A DNA stretch of 64,000 bases from NCBI RefSeq assembly GCF_013432195.1, contig NZ_JACCDB010000001.1:397679-461678 (forward strand), read 5' to 3'. Of this stretch, positions 38,694 to 46,387 are shown one piece after another; position 1 is the stretch's first letter; the number at the start of each line of letters is the position of its first letter. The DNA is from Tepidicella baoligensis. GTDB lineage: Bacteria; Pseudomonadota; Gammaproteobacteria; Burkholderiales; Burkholderiaceae_C. Position numbers and translations under genes: made by a program. Under the pieces are notes generated by a model. It was given only the letters and a program-made list of their open reading frames with translations. It searched no databases and had not been told where the DNA came from.

Positions 38694-39668
38694 ATGTCGA
38701 TCAATCTTTCAACACGGGAGCTGCGCGCCTTCGTGGTCCTGGCCCAGCAACGCAACTTCACCCGGGCGGCCGCCCTGTGCCACCTGTCGCAATCCGCGTT
38801 CTCGGCCTTGATCAAGGGACTTGAAGAGCATGTGGGCGGACGCCTGTTCGACCGCACCACGCGGCAGGTGGAGCTGACCGTAGAAGGTGAAACCTTCCTG
38901 CATGCGGCCCTACGCCTGCTCAAAGATACCGAATCTGCCGTGGCCGATGTTCGTGACCACGTGGCCCGCAAACGTGGGCGCGTGGCCTTGGCCGTGCTGC
39001 CCTCCCTGGCAGCAGGGTGGTTGCCACCCCTGCTCGCCCAGTTCCACCGCCGTTATCCCGGCATCGAACTGGATCTAGCCGATGTCCTTTCCGACGTTTG
39101 CATCACCCGCGTCCGATCTGGGCAGGCCGATCTGGCCATTGCCGCAACGCGAGGCGATGCCCCCGAGCTTCGAACACTGCCCTTGTGTACCGACGCTTTT
39201 CACGTCGTGTGTCATCGGGACCATCCCTTGGCACAAGGCAGCGGGCCGGTCAAGCTCAACGAACTTGCCCCCTACCCCCACATCCACCTCGCGCGCTCCA
39301 GCAGCGTGCGCCAATATGTGGACATGGCTCTTTACCCACACACCCTGCAAACGTTCCTTGAACTCGAACAGCTGAGCACCGTCGCCGCCATGGTGAAGGA
39401 AAACCTGGGCGTGACCATTGTGCCGTCGCTGACACTGTTTCACTTCGCCGACGCTCACTTGCGCACCCGTCCCATTCGGGCTGCCGGACTCAAGCGCCGC
39501 TTGTTCCTGATCCACCGTGCCGACAGGGCCCTGTCATCCGCTGCACAGGGAATGCTTGACCTGCTGATGCAGCACAAACCTGGGCCGATTCCCGGTCGGC
39601 CTACCACCCAAAAAACCGCACCACCTCGTCCCTTTGGGCCAGGGCGTCCTGGCGGCCCAGTGCCGTGA
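38694..39668 (+). CDS. LysR family transcriptional regulator
   Basis: A 324-residue LysR-type protein. The winged helix-turn-helix is at residues 5-65 (LRAFVVLAQQRNFTRAAALCHLSQSAFSALIKGLEEHVG, shown by the classic spacing of RNFTRAA and SQSAFS), the linker helix at 66-90, and the inducer-binding domain at 95-300 (VALAVLPSLAAGWLPPLL, IELDLADV, VKENLGVTIVPSL). It is divergent from the AtuA-like operon with an inverted repeat between, so it most likely regulates that operon. The last 23 codons (Pro/Gly-rich PIPGRPTTQ onward) overlap the 3' end of the convergent patatin gene by 68 bases and look like unstructured extension. Confidence 0.92.
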   Translation: MSINLSTRELRAFVVLAQQRNFTRAAALCHLSQSAFSALIKGLEEHVGGRLFDRTTRQVELTVEGETFLHAALRLLKDTESAVADVRDHVARKRGRVALAVLPSLAAGWLPPLLAQFHRRYPGIELDLADVLSDVCITRVRSGQADLAIAATRGDAPELRTLPLCTDAFHVVCHRDHPLAQGSGPVKLNELAPYPHIHLARSSSVRQYVDMALYPHTLQTFLELEQLSTVAAMVKENLGVTIVPSLTLFHFADAHLRTRPIRAAGLKRRLFLIHRADRALSSAAQGMLDLLMQHKPGPIPGRPTTQKTAPPRPFGPGRPGGPVP

Positions 39669-40770
39669 GCTCGCGCGTGTAGGCTGATTCGAACAGCAGG
39701 TAGCTCAACAGCGCGCTGTCCTGCCGGGGGCCCTGCTTCGCCTTGGGGCCGAGCACCTGCAGCAGTTGGCGCACCGTCGCGGGCAAGGCATCGGCGTGCC
39801 GGGCGGCCAGCTCATCCAGCCGCTGCGAGGGGGCGATGAGCAACAGCTCGATCGGCCGCAGCCGGGTACGGGCCTGCAGCTCCGGCGGCATCAAGCTCAA
39901 CGTGTGGTTGATGCGCCGCAGCCGCTCCACATCCGCCGCCAGCGTGTCCAGGAAAATGCTCGACAGGGCATGCCCCGCGATCTGCGCCAGCGAAGGGTAT
40001 TCGGGGCGGTCCTGCCGCGGCTGGGGCGGCTCGGCCATGCGGCCCGCGCCAATCACCAGAATGCGGTCCGCCCCCAGGTGAATGGCAGGCGAAATCGGGG
40101 CCGTCTGCCGCATGGAGCCGTCGCCGAAATAGGCCAGGCCATGCGGCCCCTGCAACGGCACGGCGGGAAAGACGAACGGAATCGCCGCACTTGCGAGCAG
40201 GTGGTCCACCGAAATCTCGCCGCGCAAAGCCAGCCGCTGGTTGCGCACCCAAGGCTCGGCTTCGCGGCCGCTTTGGTAGAAGGTCACATGCTCGCCGCTG
40301 GCGTAGTTCGACGCCGTCACCGCCAGCGCCTGCACCCACCCTTGCGCCAGGTTGGCGGGCAACCGCTCCCACTCCAACTGCTCCAGGAGCAGCTGGCGCA
40401 GCGGTTCGTTGTCCAGCAGGGAACGCGGGCGCCAACGCCCGCTCATGAACAGCCACCCCAAGCCCAGCAGGGAAAGCCAGCGCGCCCCGGAGCGCAGCAT
40501 GTCGAACCACTCGGCCCGGTACACCTGCTGCACGTGAAAACCCTCCCACACCGCCACCAGGCGGCGCAGGGTCTCGTCGAACGCATGGGCACCGCAGGCC
40601 AGCGCGGCCGCGTTGATCGCCCCGGCCGAGGTACCGCAAATCACCGGGAACGGGTTGCCCCGGTCGGTGGCGTGCTCCCGGCGCAGTTGCGCGATGGCAT
40701 CGAGCACGCCCACCTGGTACGCGGCCCGCGCACCTCCACCACTCAGAACCAGCCCCACCGTCTCCGTCAT
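39601..40770 (-). CDS. Patatin-like phospholipase family protein
   Basis: A 389-residue patatin-fold acyl hydrolase. The oxyanion glycines GGGARAAYQVG (residues 10-20), nucleophile Ser in GTSAGAINAAAL (about 46-57) and catalytic Asp in YFGDGSMRQ complete the Ser-Asp dyad. There is no signal peptide, so it probably acts in the cytoplasm on membrane lipids or stored acyl chains. A hydrophobic stretch at about 98-112 (LSLLGLGWLFMSG) may attach it to the membrane. Its 3' end overlaps the LysR gene by 68 bases on the opposite strand. The substrate is unknown. Confidence 0.92.
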   Translation of the reverse strand: MTETVGLVLSGGGARAAYQVGVLDAIAQLRREHATDRGNPFPVICGTSAGAINAAALACGAHAFDETLRRLVAVWEGFHVQQVYRAEWFDMLRSGARWLSLLGLGWLFMSGRWRPRSLLDNEPLRQLLLEQLEWERLPANLAQGWVQALAVTASNYASGEHVTFYQSGREAEPWVRNQRLALRGEISVDHLLASAAIPFVFPAVPLQGPHGLAYFGDGSMRQTAPISPAIHLGADRILVIGAGRMAEPPQPRQDRPEYPSLAQIAGHALSSIFLDTLAADVERLRRINHTLSLMPPELQARTRLRPIELLLIAPSQRLDELAARHADALPATVRQLLQVLGPKAKQGPRQDSALLSYLLFESAYTRELTALGRQDALAQRDEVVRFFGW

Positions 40771-40801
40771 GGGGCCATCATAGGCAGCCTCGGGCGCCGG
40801 T

Positions 40802-40993
40802 TCAATCCCGGGTCTTGCAGGTGCTGATGCCGAACGGCAGGTACGCCGGGCACCAGCCCAGCGCCGCCGTCACGATCGGCACGATGCCGATGTACCCCCA
40901 CACCCCAATGACCCCGGTGGCCGCCAGCACGATCAGCAACACGCCCACCACCGCACGCAGCACGCGATCCCATCCACCCACATTCGGTTTCAT
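40802..40993 (-). CDS. DUF2892 (YgaP-like) small membrane protein
   Basis: A 63-residue protein with two membrane helices (about 11-30 and 36-55). It matches the DUF2892 module found alone or fused to rhodanese in YgaP: MKPNVGGWDRVLRAVVGV at the start and GWCPAYLPFGISTC near the end, with two cysteines that often accompany sulfur-related proteins. A CAGGAG ribosome-binding site upstream of the internal ATG selects 40993 rather than the longer frame from 41035. The role is unknown; neighbours give no hint. Confidence 0.85.
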   Translation of the reverse strand: MKPNVGGWDRVLRAVVGVLLIVLAATGVIGVWGYIGIVPIVTAALGWCPAYLPFGISTCKTRD

Positions 40994-41136
40994 AAGCCAC
41001 TCCTGGTTGAAGGACACACATTGAACACACCCCATATGGTATGCCTGTTGGGCTGGATTTCACTGATTTTTCACAAATGGGCCTTAAGGTTGTCGGCGTC
41101 AGTGACCCACTCTCCTTTCAACCCAGGACTTCAGCG

Positions 41137-43188
41137 ATGAACCCCATCCCCTCCAACCTCGTGATCGACAACGGCGACGGCGACGAGCCCATGAGCAACA
41201 CCAGCGCCAACCGGCACTTTGCCGACGTGCTCAACGTCCACCTCAGCCGCCGCAACGCGCTCAAGGGCACGCTGGGCGCCTCCATCGCGGCCCTGTTCGG
41301 CGGCGCTGGCCTGGCGGGCTGTGCCACCACGGCCGGCACACCGGCGGCTGGCCGCTCCCTCATCGGCTTCAAGGCGGTGCCCGTGAGCAGCGCCGACACC
41401 GTGGTCGTTCCCCCGGGCTACAAGGTGCAAACCCTGGTTCCCTGGGGCACCCCGCTCACCGGCCACCTGCCGGCCTTCGACCCGCTGCGCAACAGCGGCG
41501 CCGACCAGGGCCACCAAGTGGGCAGCCACCACGACGGCATGCACTTCTTCCCCATCGAAGGCAAAGACCCCTACAACGGCAGCTCCACCGAAGGCCTGCT
41601 CGTCATCAACCACGAATACGTGGAGCCGCGCTACATGCACGCCTCCGCCGTGGGCCAGAAGCTGGGCCGCGACGCCGTGCCCGCGCTGGTCAACGGCAAG
41701 CGCCCGGCCGACGAATGCCTGAAAGAACTCCATGCGCACGGCGTCTCGGTCATCCATATTCGCCAAGAAGCCAACGGCCAATGGGGCGTGGTGCAAAGCC
41801 GCCTGAACCGCCGCATCACCGGCCTGACGCCCATGGACATCAGCGGCCCCGTGCGCGGCACCGACTTCGTGAAAACCAAGTACAGCCCCGACGGCACCCG
41901 CACCCGCGGCACGCTCAACAACTGCGCCCACGGCGTCACGCCCTGGAACACCTACATGATGGCCGAGGAAAACTGGGCCGGCTACTTCATCAACCGGGTC
42001 AACGCCAGCGGCCGCACCCGCGAACAGTCGCGTTACGGCGTGCGCCACAACGAAAGCCGCCCCGCCACCTCCCGCTACGGCTGGGAACTGGCCGACAGCG
42101 GTGCCGACGAATACACCCGCTTCAACGTCACCGCCCAAGGCGCCAGCCCCACGCAGGACTACCGCAACGAAGCCAACGGCTTCGGCTGGATGGTGGAGTT
42201 CGACCCCTTCAACCCCAACAGCACCCCGGTCAAGCGCACCGCCCTGGGCCGCTTCGCCCACGAAGGCGTGATCTTCCAGCCCGCCGTGGAAGGCCAGCCG
42301 GTGGTCTGCTACTCCGGTGACGACGCCGCCAACGAATACATCTACAAATTCGTCTCCAAAGGCGTGTACCGCCAGGCCGCCGGCGTGGCCAACGGCGCCC
42401 TGCTCGACGAAGGCACCCTGTACGTGGCCAAGTTCAACGACGACGGCACCGGCCAATGGCTGCCGCTGGTCTTCGGTCAGGGCCCGCTGACCCCGTTCCG
42501 CTTCAACAGCCAGGCCGACGTGCTGGTCAACACCCGGCTTGCCGCCGACACCGTGGGCGCCACCAAAATGGACCGCCCGGAATGGGGCGCCATCGACCCC
42601 CAAACCGGCCAGGTGTATTTCACCCTCACCAACAACAGCGGCCGCACCACCACCGACAAAGCCAACCCCCGCGAAAAGAACCGCTGGGGCCACATCATCC
42701 GCTGGACGGAAGCCGGCAACAACCCCACCGCCACCACCTTCAAGTGGGACATCTTCCTGCTCAGCGGCCCCGAAAACGACTCCCTGTTCGCCGGCAAGCC
42801 CCTCAACGCCGACCAGATCCACAACAGCCCCGACGGCCTGTGGTTCGACAAGGACGGCCGCCTCTGGATCCAGACCGACATCAGCGAAAGCTCCATGAAC
42901 CAGGGCGACTATGCCCAGTTCGGCAACAACCAGATGCTCTGCGCCGACCCGCGCACCCACGAGCTGCGCCGCTTCCTGGTTGGCCCGCTGGGGCAGGAAA
43001 TCACCGGCGTCGTCACCACGCCCGACGGCAAAACCATGTTCGTCAATGTGCAGCACCCCGGCGCCACCACCAGCGCCGACGACTTTGCCGCCGGCAAGCT
43101 CACCGGCACCTGGCCCCACCAGGGCCGCTATGGCCGCTCGGCCACCCTGGTCATCACTAAGGAGGACGGCGGCGTCATCGGCACCTGA
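41137..43188 (+). CDS. PhoX family phosphatase (DUF839), Tat-exported
   Basis: A 683-residue PhoX-type protein. A twin-arginine motif HLSRRNALKG (about 35-44) precedes a hydrophobic stretch ending in AGLAGCATT, which resembles a lipoprotein-like or Tat signal; the mature part is the DUF839 beta-propeller with conserved VGSHHDGMHFFPIEG, LLVINHEYVEPRYMH, NNCAHGVTPWNTYMMAEENW, GRFAHEGVIF and DGLWFDKDGRLWIQTD. PhoX enzymes are Ca2+/Fe3+-dependent alkaline phosphatases that release phosphate from organic esters. It begins after a short leader in which I see no clear Pho box. A 61-base echo of this gene lies at 44.06 kb beyond the MNT pair. Confidence 0.92.
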   Translation: MNPIPSNLVIDNGDGDEPMSNTSANRHFADVLNVHLSRRNALKGTLGASIAALFGGAGLAGCATTAGTPAAGRSLIGFKAVPVSSADTVVVPPGYKVQTLVPWGTPLTGHLPAFDPLRNSGADQGHQVGSHHDGMHFFPIEGKDPYNGSSTEGLLVINHEYVEPRYMHASAVGQKLGRDAVPALVNGKRPADECLKELHAHGVSVIHIRQEANGQWGVVQSRLNRRITGLTPMDISGPVRGTDFVKTKYSPDGTRTRGTLNNCAHGVTPWNTYMMAEENWAGYFINRVNASGRTREQSRYGVRHNESRPATSRYGWELADSGADEYTRFNVTAQGASPTQDYRNEANGFGWMVEFDPFNPNSTPVKRTALGRFAHEGVIFQPAVEGQPVVCYSGDDAANEYIYKFVSKGVYRQAAGVANGALLDEGTLYVAKFNDDGTGQWLPLVFGQGPLTPFRFNSQADVLVNTRLAADTVGATKMDRPEWGAIDPQTGQVYFTLTNNSGRTTTDKANPREKNRWGHIIRWTEAGNNPTATTFKWDIFLLSGPENDSLFAGKPLNADQIHNSPDGLWFDKDGRLWIQTDISESSMNQGDYAQFGNNQMLCADPRTHELRRFLVGPLGQEITGVVTTPDGKTMFVNVQHPGATTSADDFAAGKLTGTWPHQGRYGRSATLVITKEDGGVIGT

Positions 43189-43242
43189 GGCTGCGTTCTG
43201 GCGCACAATCAAGGCACCCGGTATTCCACCAACAGCCCGAGC

Positions 43243-43659
43243 ATGCCCAACCCAGACATTCGCTGGCAACAACGCCTGGCCAATTACGGCAAAGCCCTTG
43301 AGCGGCTCACTGAAGCCGTTCAACTGGCGCAACAGCGCCCCCTCTCAGAACTGGAAAAACAGGGCCTCATCCAAGCCTTCGAATTCACCCACGAGCTGGC
43401 CTGGAACGTGATGAAAGACTATTTCGTCTATCAGGGCAACAACAACATCACCGGCTCACGAGACGCCATACGGGAGGCATTCAAACAAGGCTTGGTCAGC
43501 GATGGCGAGGGCTGGATGGAAACCATCAAAAGCCGCAACCAGACTTCCCACACCTACAACCAGACGATTGCCGATGACATCGCCAAACGGGTTTGCGAAA
43601 GCTATCACACGCTCTTCAAAGCATTTCATCAACGCATGCAAAGCCTGTCAGCGTCGTGA
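43243..43659 (+). CDS. Nucleotidyltransferase substrate-binding protein, HI0074 family (HEPN-like)
   Basis: A 138-residue helical protein of the HI0074 family, half of a toxin-antitoxin-like pair. Conserved features are WQQRLANYGKALERLTEAV, LEKQGLIQAFEFTHELAWNVMKDY, GSRDAIREAFKQGLV and RNQTSHTYNQTIA; the RNxxxHxY stretch is the catalytic-like element of HEPN ribonucleases. Its stop overlaps the GTG start of the nucleotidyltransferase gene (GTGA). In studied HEPN/MNT systems the HEPN partner is the toxin, silenced by AMPylation by the MNT protein; that mechanism is assumed here by family. Confidence 0.9.
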   Translation: MPNPDIRWQQRLANYGKALERLTEAVQLAQQRPLSELEKQGLIQAFEFTHELAWNVMKDYFVYQGNNNITGSRDAIREAFKQGLVSDGEGWMETIKSRNQTSHTYNQTIADDIAKRVCESYHTLFKAFHQRMQSLSAS

Positions 43660-44021
43660 AACCGCCTTGCGCCAGCCAACTTGCACCCAATGCCCCGTGG
43701 CTCCCCGAGTCGGGGCTTCCCGAACATGCTTGGCTCAAGTTGCAACAGGTATTCGAAAACACCCCCCAAGTGCAAAGGGTGACGCTGTTTGGCTCGCGCG
43801 CCCAGGGCAAGCACCGTGCCGGCTCGGACATAGACCTGTGTGTCCGGGCACCAGGCATGGCAGCGCACGAACTCTGGGTACTCGATGCGGCAATTGACGA
43901 CCTGTTGCTGCCTTGGAAGGTGGACCTCCTGCTGGAACACACCATCGACCATGTCGAACTGCTTGACCACATCAGGCGCGTGGGGCGGCCATTCTATGTA
44001 CGCCATGCCCCCGGGCTTTAA
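43656..44021 (+). CDS. MNT-type nucleotidyltransferase (HI0073 family)
   Basis: A 121-residue minimal nucleotidyltransferase. The active-site motif LFGSRAQGKHRAGSDIDLCV (GSx10DxD) is complete and a third acidic residue lies in WKVDLLLEH. The start is the GTG at 43656 inside the stop of the partner gene; an upstream in-frame ATG lies within that gene. It forms the antitoxin-like half of the HI0074/HI0073 pair. Confidence 0.9.
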   Translation: MKPPCASQLAPNAPWLPESGLPEHAWLKLQQVFENTPQVQRVTLFGSRAQGKHRAGSDIDLCVRAPGMAAHELWVLDAAIDDLLLPWKVDLLLEHTIDHVELLDHIRRVGRPFYVRHAPGL

Positions 44022-44062
44022 ACCCCAGGGCTTCAACAGGCCGTTGAAAAGCCCCCATGACG

Positions 44063-44124
44063 CCGCCGTGGGCCAGAAGCTGGGCCGCGACTGTGCCGCC
44101 GGCCAGCCCACCGGCACCTGAGGC
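44063..44124 (+). pseudogene. Short remnant resembling phoX
   Basis: Bases 44063-44091 are identical over 29 nt to 41645-41673 inside phoX, encoding the same AVGQKLGRD. Bases 44112-44124 match 13 nt spanning the phoX stop codon (43179-43191). Between them about 20 bases encode CAAGQPT in a frame that stays open through both pieces and ends at the same Gly-Thr-stop. This looks like the internally deleted end of a second phoX copy, with the MNT pair now lying between the two. Confidence 0.5.
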
Positions 44125-44170
44125 CCCCACACGGTTCGGGAAAGCGCGCGGGGTCAGCCCGCGCATTCAC

Positions 44171-44204
44171 ACCGCCAACGCCTTCGGGCTTGGCGGTTTT
44201 TTTT
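44171..44204 (+). terminator. Strong Rho-independent terminator
   Basis: ACCGCCAA (44171-44178) plus GCC (44180-44182) pair with GGC (44187-44189) plus TTGGCGGT (44190-44197), with a TTCG tetraloop and one bulged C, followed by a run of eight T (44197-44204). It ends the phoX/MNT transcripts. Confidence 0.9.
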
Positions 44205-44394
44205 GGGGTTGGAGTCTTTGCAAAAGTCCCCCAAAGGAAAGCCCCTCGCAGCACGGGGCTGGAGGGGCCGTCGAATCGCTCACAGCGGGCGCTCAGCCCA
44301 GCCCATGCGTCAGGGCTGGGCAGCGTGCGATGAAGAAGCGGAAAGCTTGGCTATGGCGCAGGAGCTTATAGAGCTGCTTATCCGTTGTCAACGT
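44205..44394. other. Intergenic region with two stem-loops, no gene seen
   Basis: Between the terminator and the pilA stop there is no convincing gene. A perfect 9-bp stem GCCCAGCCC (44296-44304) / GGGCTGGGC (44313-44321) with an 8-nt loop and a 6-bp stem AGCCCC (44240-44245) / GGGGCT (44255-44260) are present. Neither has a T-run; on the minus strand the larger one could stabilise or end the pilA mRNA. Confidence 0.5.
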
Positions 44395-44781
44395 CTATTC
44401 TGTCTGCACTCCATCTCGGCTGCAGGTGGTGGTTTCCCAGTCACAAGTGATCCTTGTGGGGCCAGCATCGCGGGCAACGAACGTTACTTCACCGTCCAGA
44501 TTCTCAATACCTTCTGGGTTTGCATTGCCTGCAACGACGCGGGCACAGGCATTGTCGTTGCGAGTTGCTTCATAATCTGTCGGGTCTAGTCCAGAAATAA
44601 TTGCAGCGGCCCGTCCTTTGACATGTGCCGACGCCTCGGCCAAACAGGCGTTGATGCGCGAACGGTTCACATACTCGGTGTATTGCGGAATGGCAATGGC
44701 GGCCAGGATGCCGATGATCGCCACCACAATCATCAGTTCGATCAACGTAAAGCCTTGCTGGGCACGTTGTTTGAGTGTCAT
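44395..44781 (-). CDS. pilA: Major type IV pilin PilA
   Basis: A 128-residue class a type IV pilin. The prepilin leader [10 protein letters not shown] is cut by PilD before [31 protein letters not shown], recognisable by Phe+1, Glu+5 and the hydrophobic N-terminal helix. The globular part has a C-terminal cysteine pair ([10 protein letters not shown]) forming the D-region loop. The start is set by the leader length and a GGAGG-like site upstream. It is transcribed leftward from a sigma-54-type promoter, away from the minor-pilin cluster. PilB and PilC at 62-64 kb provide the assembly motor. Confidence 0.93.
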   Translation of the reverse strand: MTLKQRAQQGFTLIELMIVVAIIGILAAIAIPQYTEYVNRSRINACLAEASAHVKGRAAAIISGLDPTDYEATRNDNACARVVAGNANPEGIENLDGEVTFVARDAGPTRITCDWETTTCSRDGVQTE

Positions 44782-44841
44782 GGGTTTCCCCTCCGAAAAG
44801 TTGGTTGAACAACCCCAAAGTGCTTGAGGCCGTTTGCGTAT

Positions 44842-44858
44842 AAGCATCAAGCGTGCCA
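44842..44858 (-). promoter_or_regulatory. Sigma-54 (-24/-12) promoter of pilA
   Basis: On the minus strand TGGCACGCTTGATGCTT carries GG at -24 and GC at -12 with exactly ten bases between and the TGGCACG core intact, about 60 bases before the pilA start. In other bacteria pilA is transcribed by sigma-54 with PilR/PilS, so function and site agree. Confidence 0.75.
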
Positions 44859-44974
44859 GCCTGTGGCGGCCGCGGCCCAGCCCTGCCGCAGGCGGCCAGG
44901 CGGGGCGGCGGCCACGGCCCAGCATCAACATTTCACCTCAAACTTTGAGGTTTCCGCCCGCCCCCTCGGCCTCC

Positions 44975-44983
44975 TGCTATGAT
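44975..44983 (+). promoter_or_regulatory. Extended -10 promoter element before the minor-pilin genes
   Basis: TGCTATGAT (44975-44983) matches the extended -10 consensus TGnTATAAT with one mismatch and lies 29 bases before the ATG at 45013. No good -35 hexamer is placed at the right distance. Confidence 0.35.
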
Positions 44984-45012
44984 GGCCCGCATCACCATGG
45001 GAGAGAGGGACG

Positions 45013-45501
45013 ATGCGGCGTCAGACCGCGACACGGCCACATGGGCTCACGCTCACCGAATGCCTCGTGGCGCTGGCGCTGCTCGGCATGCTGGCCGCCA
45101 TCGCGCTGCCGGCCCTACATCCTGCCCCACCAAGCCGTCTGTTCGGCCTCACGGCAATCGATCCGCTCGGCTTCCATTGGCGCAGCGCCGGCCGCAACCA
45201 CCGGCTGGAGGAGACCGGCCTCCTGCTGGACGCCCCGGTCTGGCTGCCGACGCTCCAGTGGTCCGCAGTGCTGATTCTCTGGGCCGGTGACGCCTTGGCT
45301 TACACCCCTTACCCCCTCTACCGGCTCAGCCTTGTGGCTGACGGTGACGTCGTCCTCAAAAACCTTTCGTCGCTTGTCAGCGCACACCTGTCGGGGCCAA
45401 CGCACAAAACAGCTTTTCCCCTATTAGGATCACCTGAATTGGAGAATCACCGATGCCAGTCGAAATCCACAGAAAATCCGGCTTCACTCTGCTGGAAATG
45501 A
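45013..45501 (+). CDS. Prepilin-like protein of unusual composition
   Basis: A 162-residue protein with a genuine prepilin signal, MRRQTATRPHG cut before LTLTECLVALALLGMLAAIALP (Glu at +5). The pilin-type helix ends after about 30 residues, however, and the rest (SRLFGLTAIDPLGFHWRS, LLLDAPVWLPTLQWSAVLILW, RLSLVADGDVVLKNLSSLV) does not look like a pilin head. A strong GGGAGAGAGG ribosome-binding site and an extended -10 support expression. The last 17 codons overlap the next pilin gene by 49 bases, suggesting that the C-terminus was altered by a frameshift or rearrangement. Its composition is GC-rich, unlike the genes that follow. Confidence 0.6.
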   Translation: MRRQTATRPHGLTLTECLVALALLGMLAAIALPALHPAPPSRLFGLTAIDPLGFHWRSAGRNHRLEETGLLLDAPVWLPTLQWSAVLILWAGDALAYTPYPLYRLSLVADGDVVLKNLSSLVSAHLSGPTHKTAFPLLGSPELENHRCQSKSTENPASLCWK

Positions 45502-45848
45502 TGATCGTAGTTGCAATAATCGGCATTATTGCCAGCATTGCCATCCCTGCCTATCAAGAGTATGTGAGACAGGGAAGGCGGGCGGCGGCCGCTGCCGGCA
45601 TCCTTGACATTGCACAAGACCTGGAACGCTGGCGATTGAACAGCCCCAGTTATGCGGGTTGCCCATCAGGCACAGACAATAACCAGTGTGGTACGACAGA
45701 CGTGGATTTTGTGAGCTTTTCCGTTTCCAATTTGTCGGCCACCACCTACACAGTAACCGCCACCATCTCTAACGACAACACGTGCCCAACGATGTCTATC
45801 GACCAAAGCGGCATCCGAGGCGGTAATGCCGCCTGTTGGAAAAAATGA
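45453..45848 (+). CDS. pilE: Type IV minor pilin, PilE-like
   Basis: A 131-residue pilin with leader MPVEIHRKSG and mature N-terminus [39 protein letters not shown], in which the QGRR...AAGILDIAQDLERW pattern is characteristic of PilE-type minor pilins. The head ends in a Cys pair (CPTMSIDQSG...ACWKK). A GGAG ribosome-binding site at 45441-45444 fixes the start. It opens the AT-richer minor-pilin block; minor pilins prime pilus assembly and sit at the tip. Confidence 0.88.
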   Translation: MPVEIHRKSGFTLLEMMIVVAIIGIIASIAIPAYQEYVRQGRRAAAAAGILDIAQDLERWRLNSPSYAGCPSGTDNNQCGTTDVDFVSFSVSNLSATTYTVTATISNDNTCPTMSIDQSGIRGGNAACWKK

Positions 45849-45865
45849 TTCGGATAGGGAAGACC

Positions 45866-46387
45866 ATGCATCGAACGAAGCTCATGGGATTCACACTGGT
45901 GGAACTGTTGGTCACCATTGCAGTTATTGCAATCATTGCAAGTGTATCGGCCCCCTCTTTCCTGAGCATGCGTGACCAAGCGCGAACAAGAGCTGCCGCA
46001 GAAGCGGTGTTCGCACAAGTTCAGTATGCTCGCACCGAGAGCATTAAACAAAGCCGTGATCTCTGGGTCACAGCCGCCCCCGGTGTCAATTGGTGCATTG
46101 GTATATCCAACGCTGCAGGTTGTGACTGCAACACAGCCGGATCCTGCCAGTTTGGCCCTGCCGGGAACCTGATGGAACACAATATCAGATCGGTCGACTT
46201 TTCAGGGATCACATTGGATGCAACAGCCACGGAAATTCAGTTTGACAGCCGCCGAGGCATCGTGAATGGAACGGGCAACACACTGACCGTTTCTGGCGCC
46301 GGGGGTTATGAGGTGAAAATCATCACCTCAAAACTTGGCAGGGTTCGAATGTGCGGAGATGTTGGCGGAGGCATACCGTCATGTTGA
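45866..46387 (+). CDS. fimT: GspH/FimT family pseudopilin
   Basis: A 173-residue minor pilin with a short leader MHRTKLMG before FTLVELLVTIAVIAIIASVSAPSF, then the GspH/FimT signature RTRAAAEAVFAQVQYARTESIKQSRDLWV. Cysteines occur in GCDCNTAGSC and at the C-terminus (RMCGDVGGGIPSC). The ATG at 45866 follows a GGGAAGACC site; an earlier ATG at 45845 overlaps the pilE stop and cannot be excluded. Some FimT proteins bind DNA during natural transformation, which is possible but unproven here. Confidence 0.87.
   Translation: MHRTKLMGFTLVELLVTIAVIAIIASVSAPSFLSMRDQARTRAAAEAVFAQVQYARTESIKQSRDLWVTAAPGVNWCIGISNAAGCDCNTAGSCQFGPAGNLMEHNIRSVDFSGITLDATATEIQFDSRRGIVNGTGNTLTVSGAGGYEVKIITSKLGRVRMCGDVGGGIPSC

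Noticed and set aside
44203-44589. A 128-codon plus-strand frame downstream of the terminator
   Set aside because: Its second half is antisense to pilA and the first half covers stem-loops; no family pattern or ribosome-binding site.
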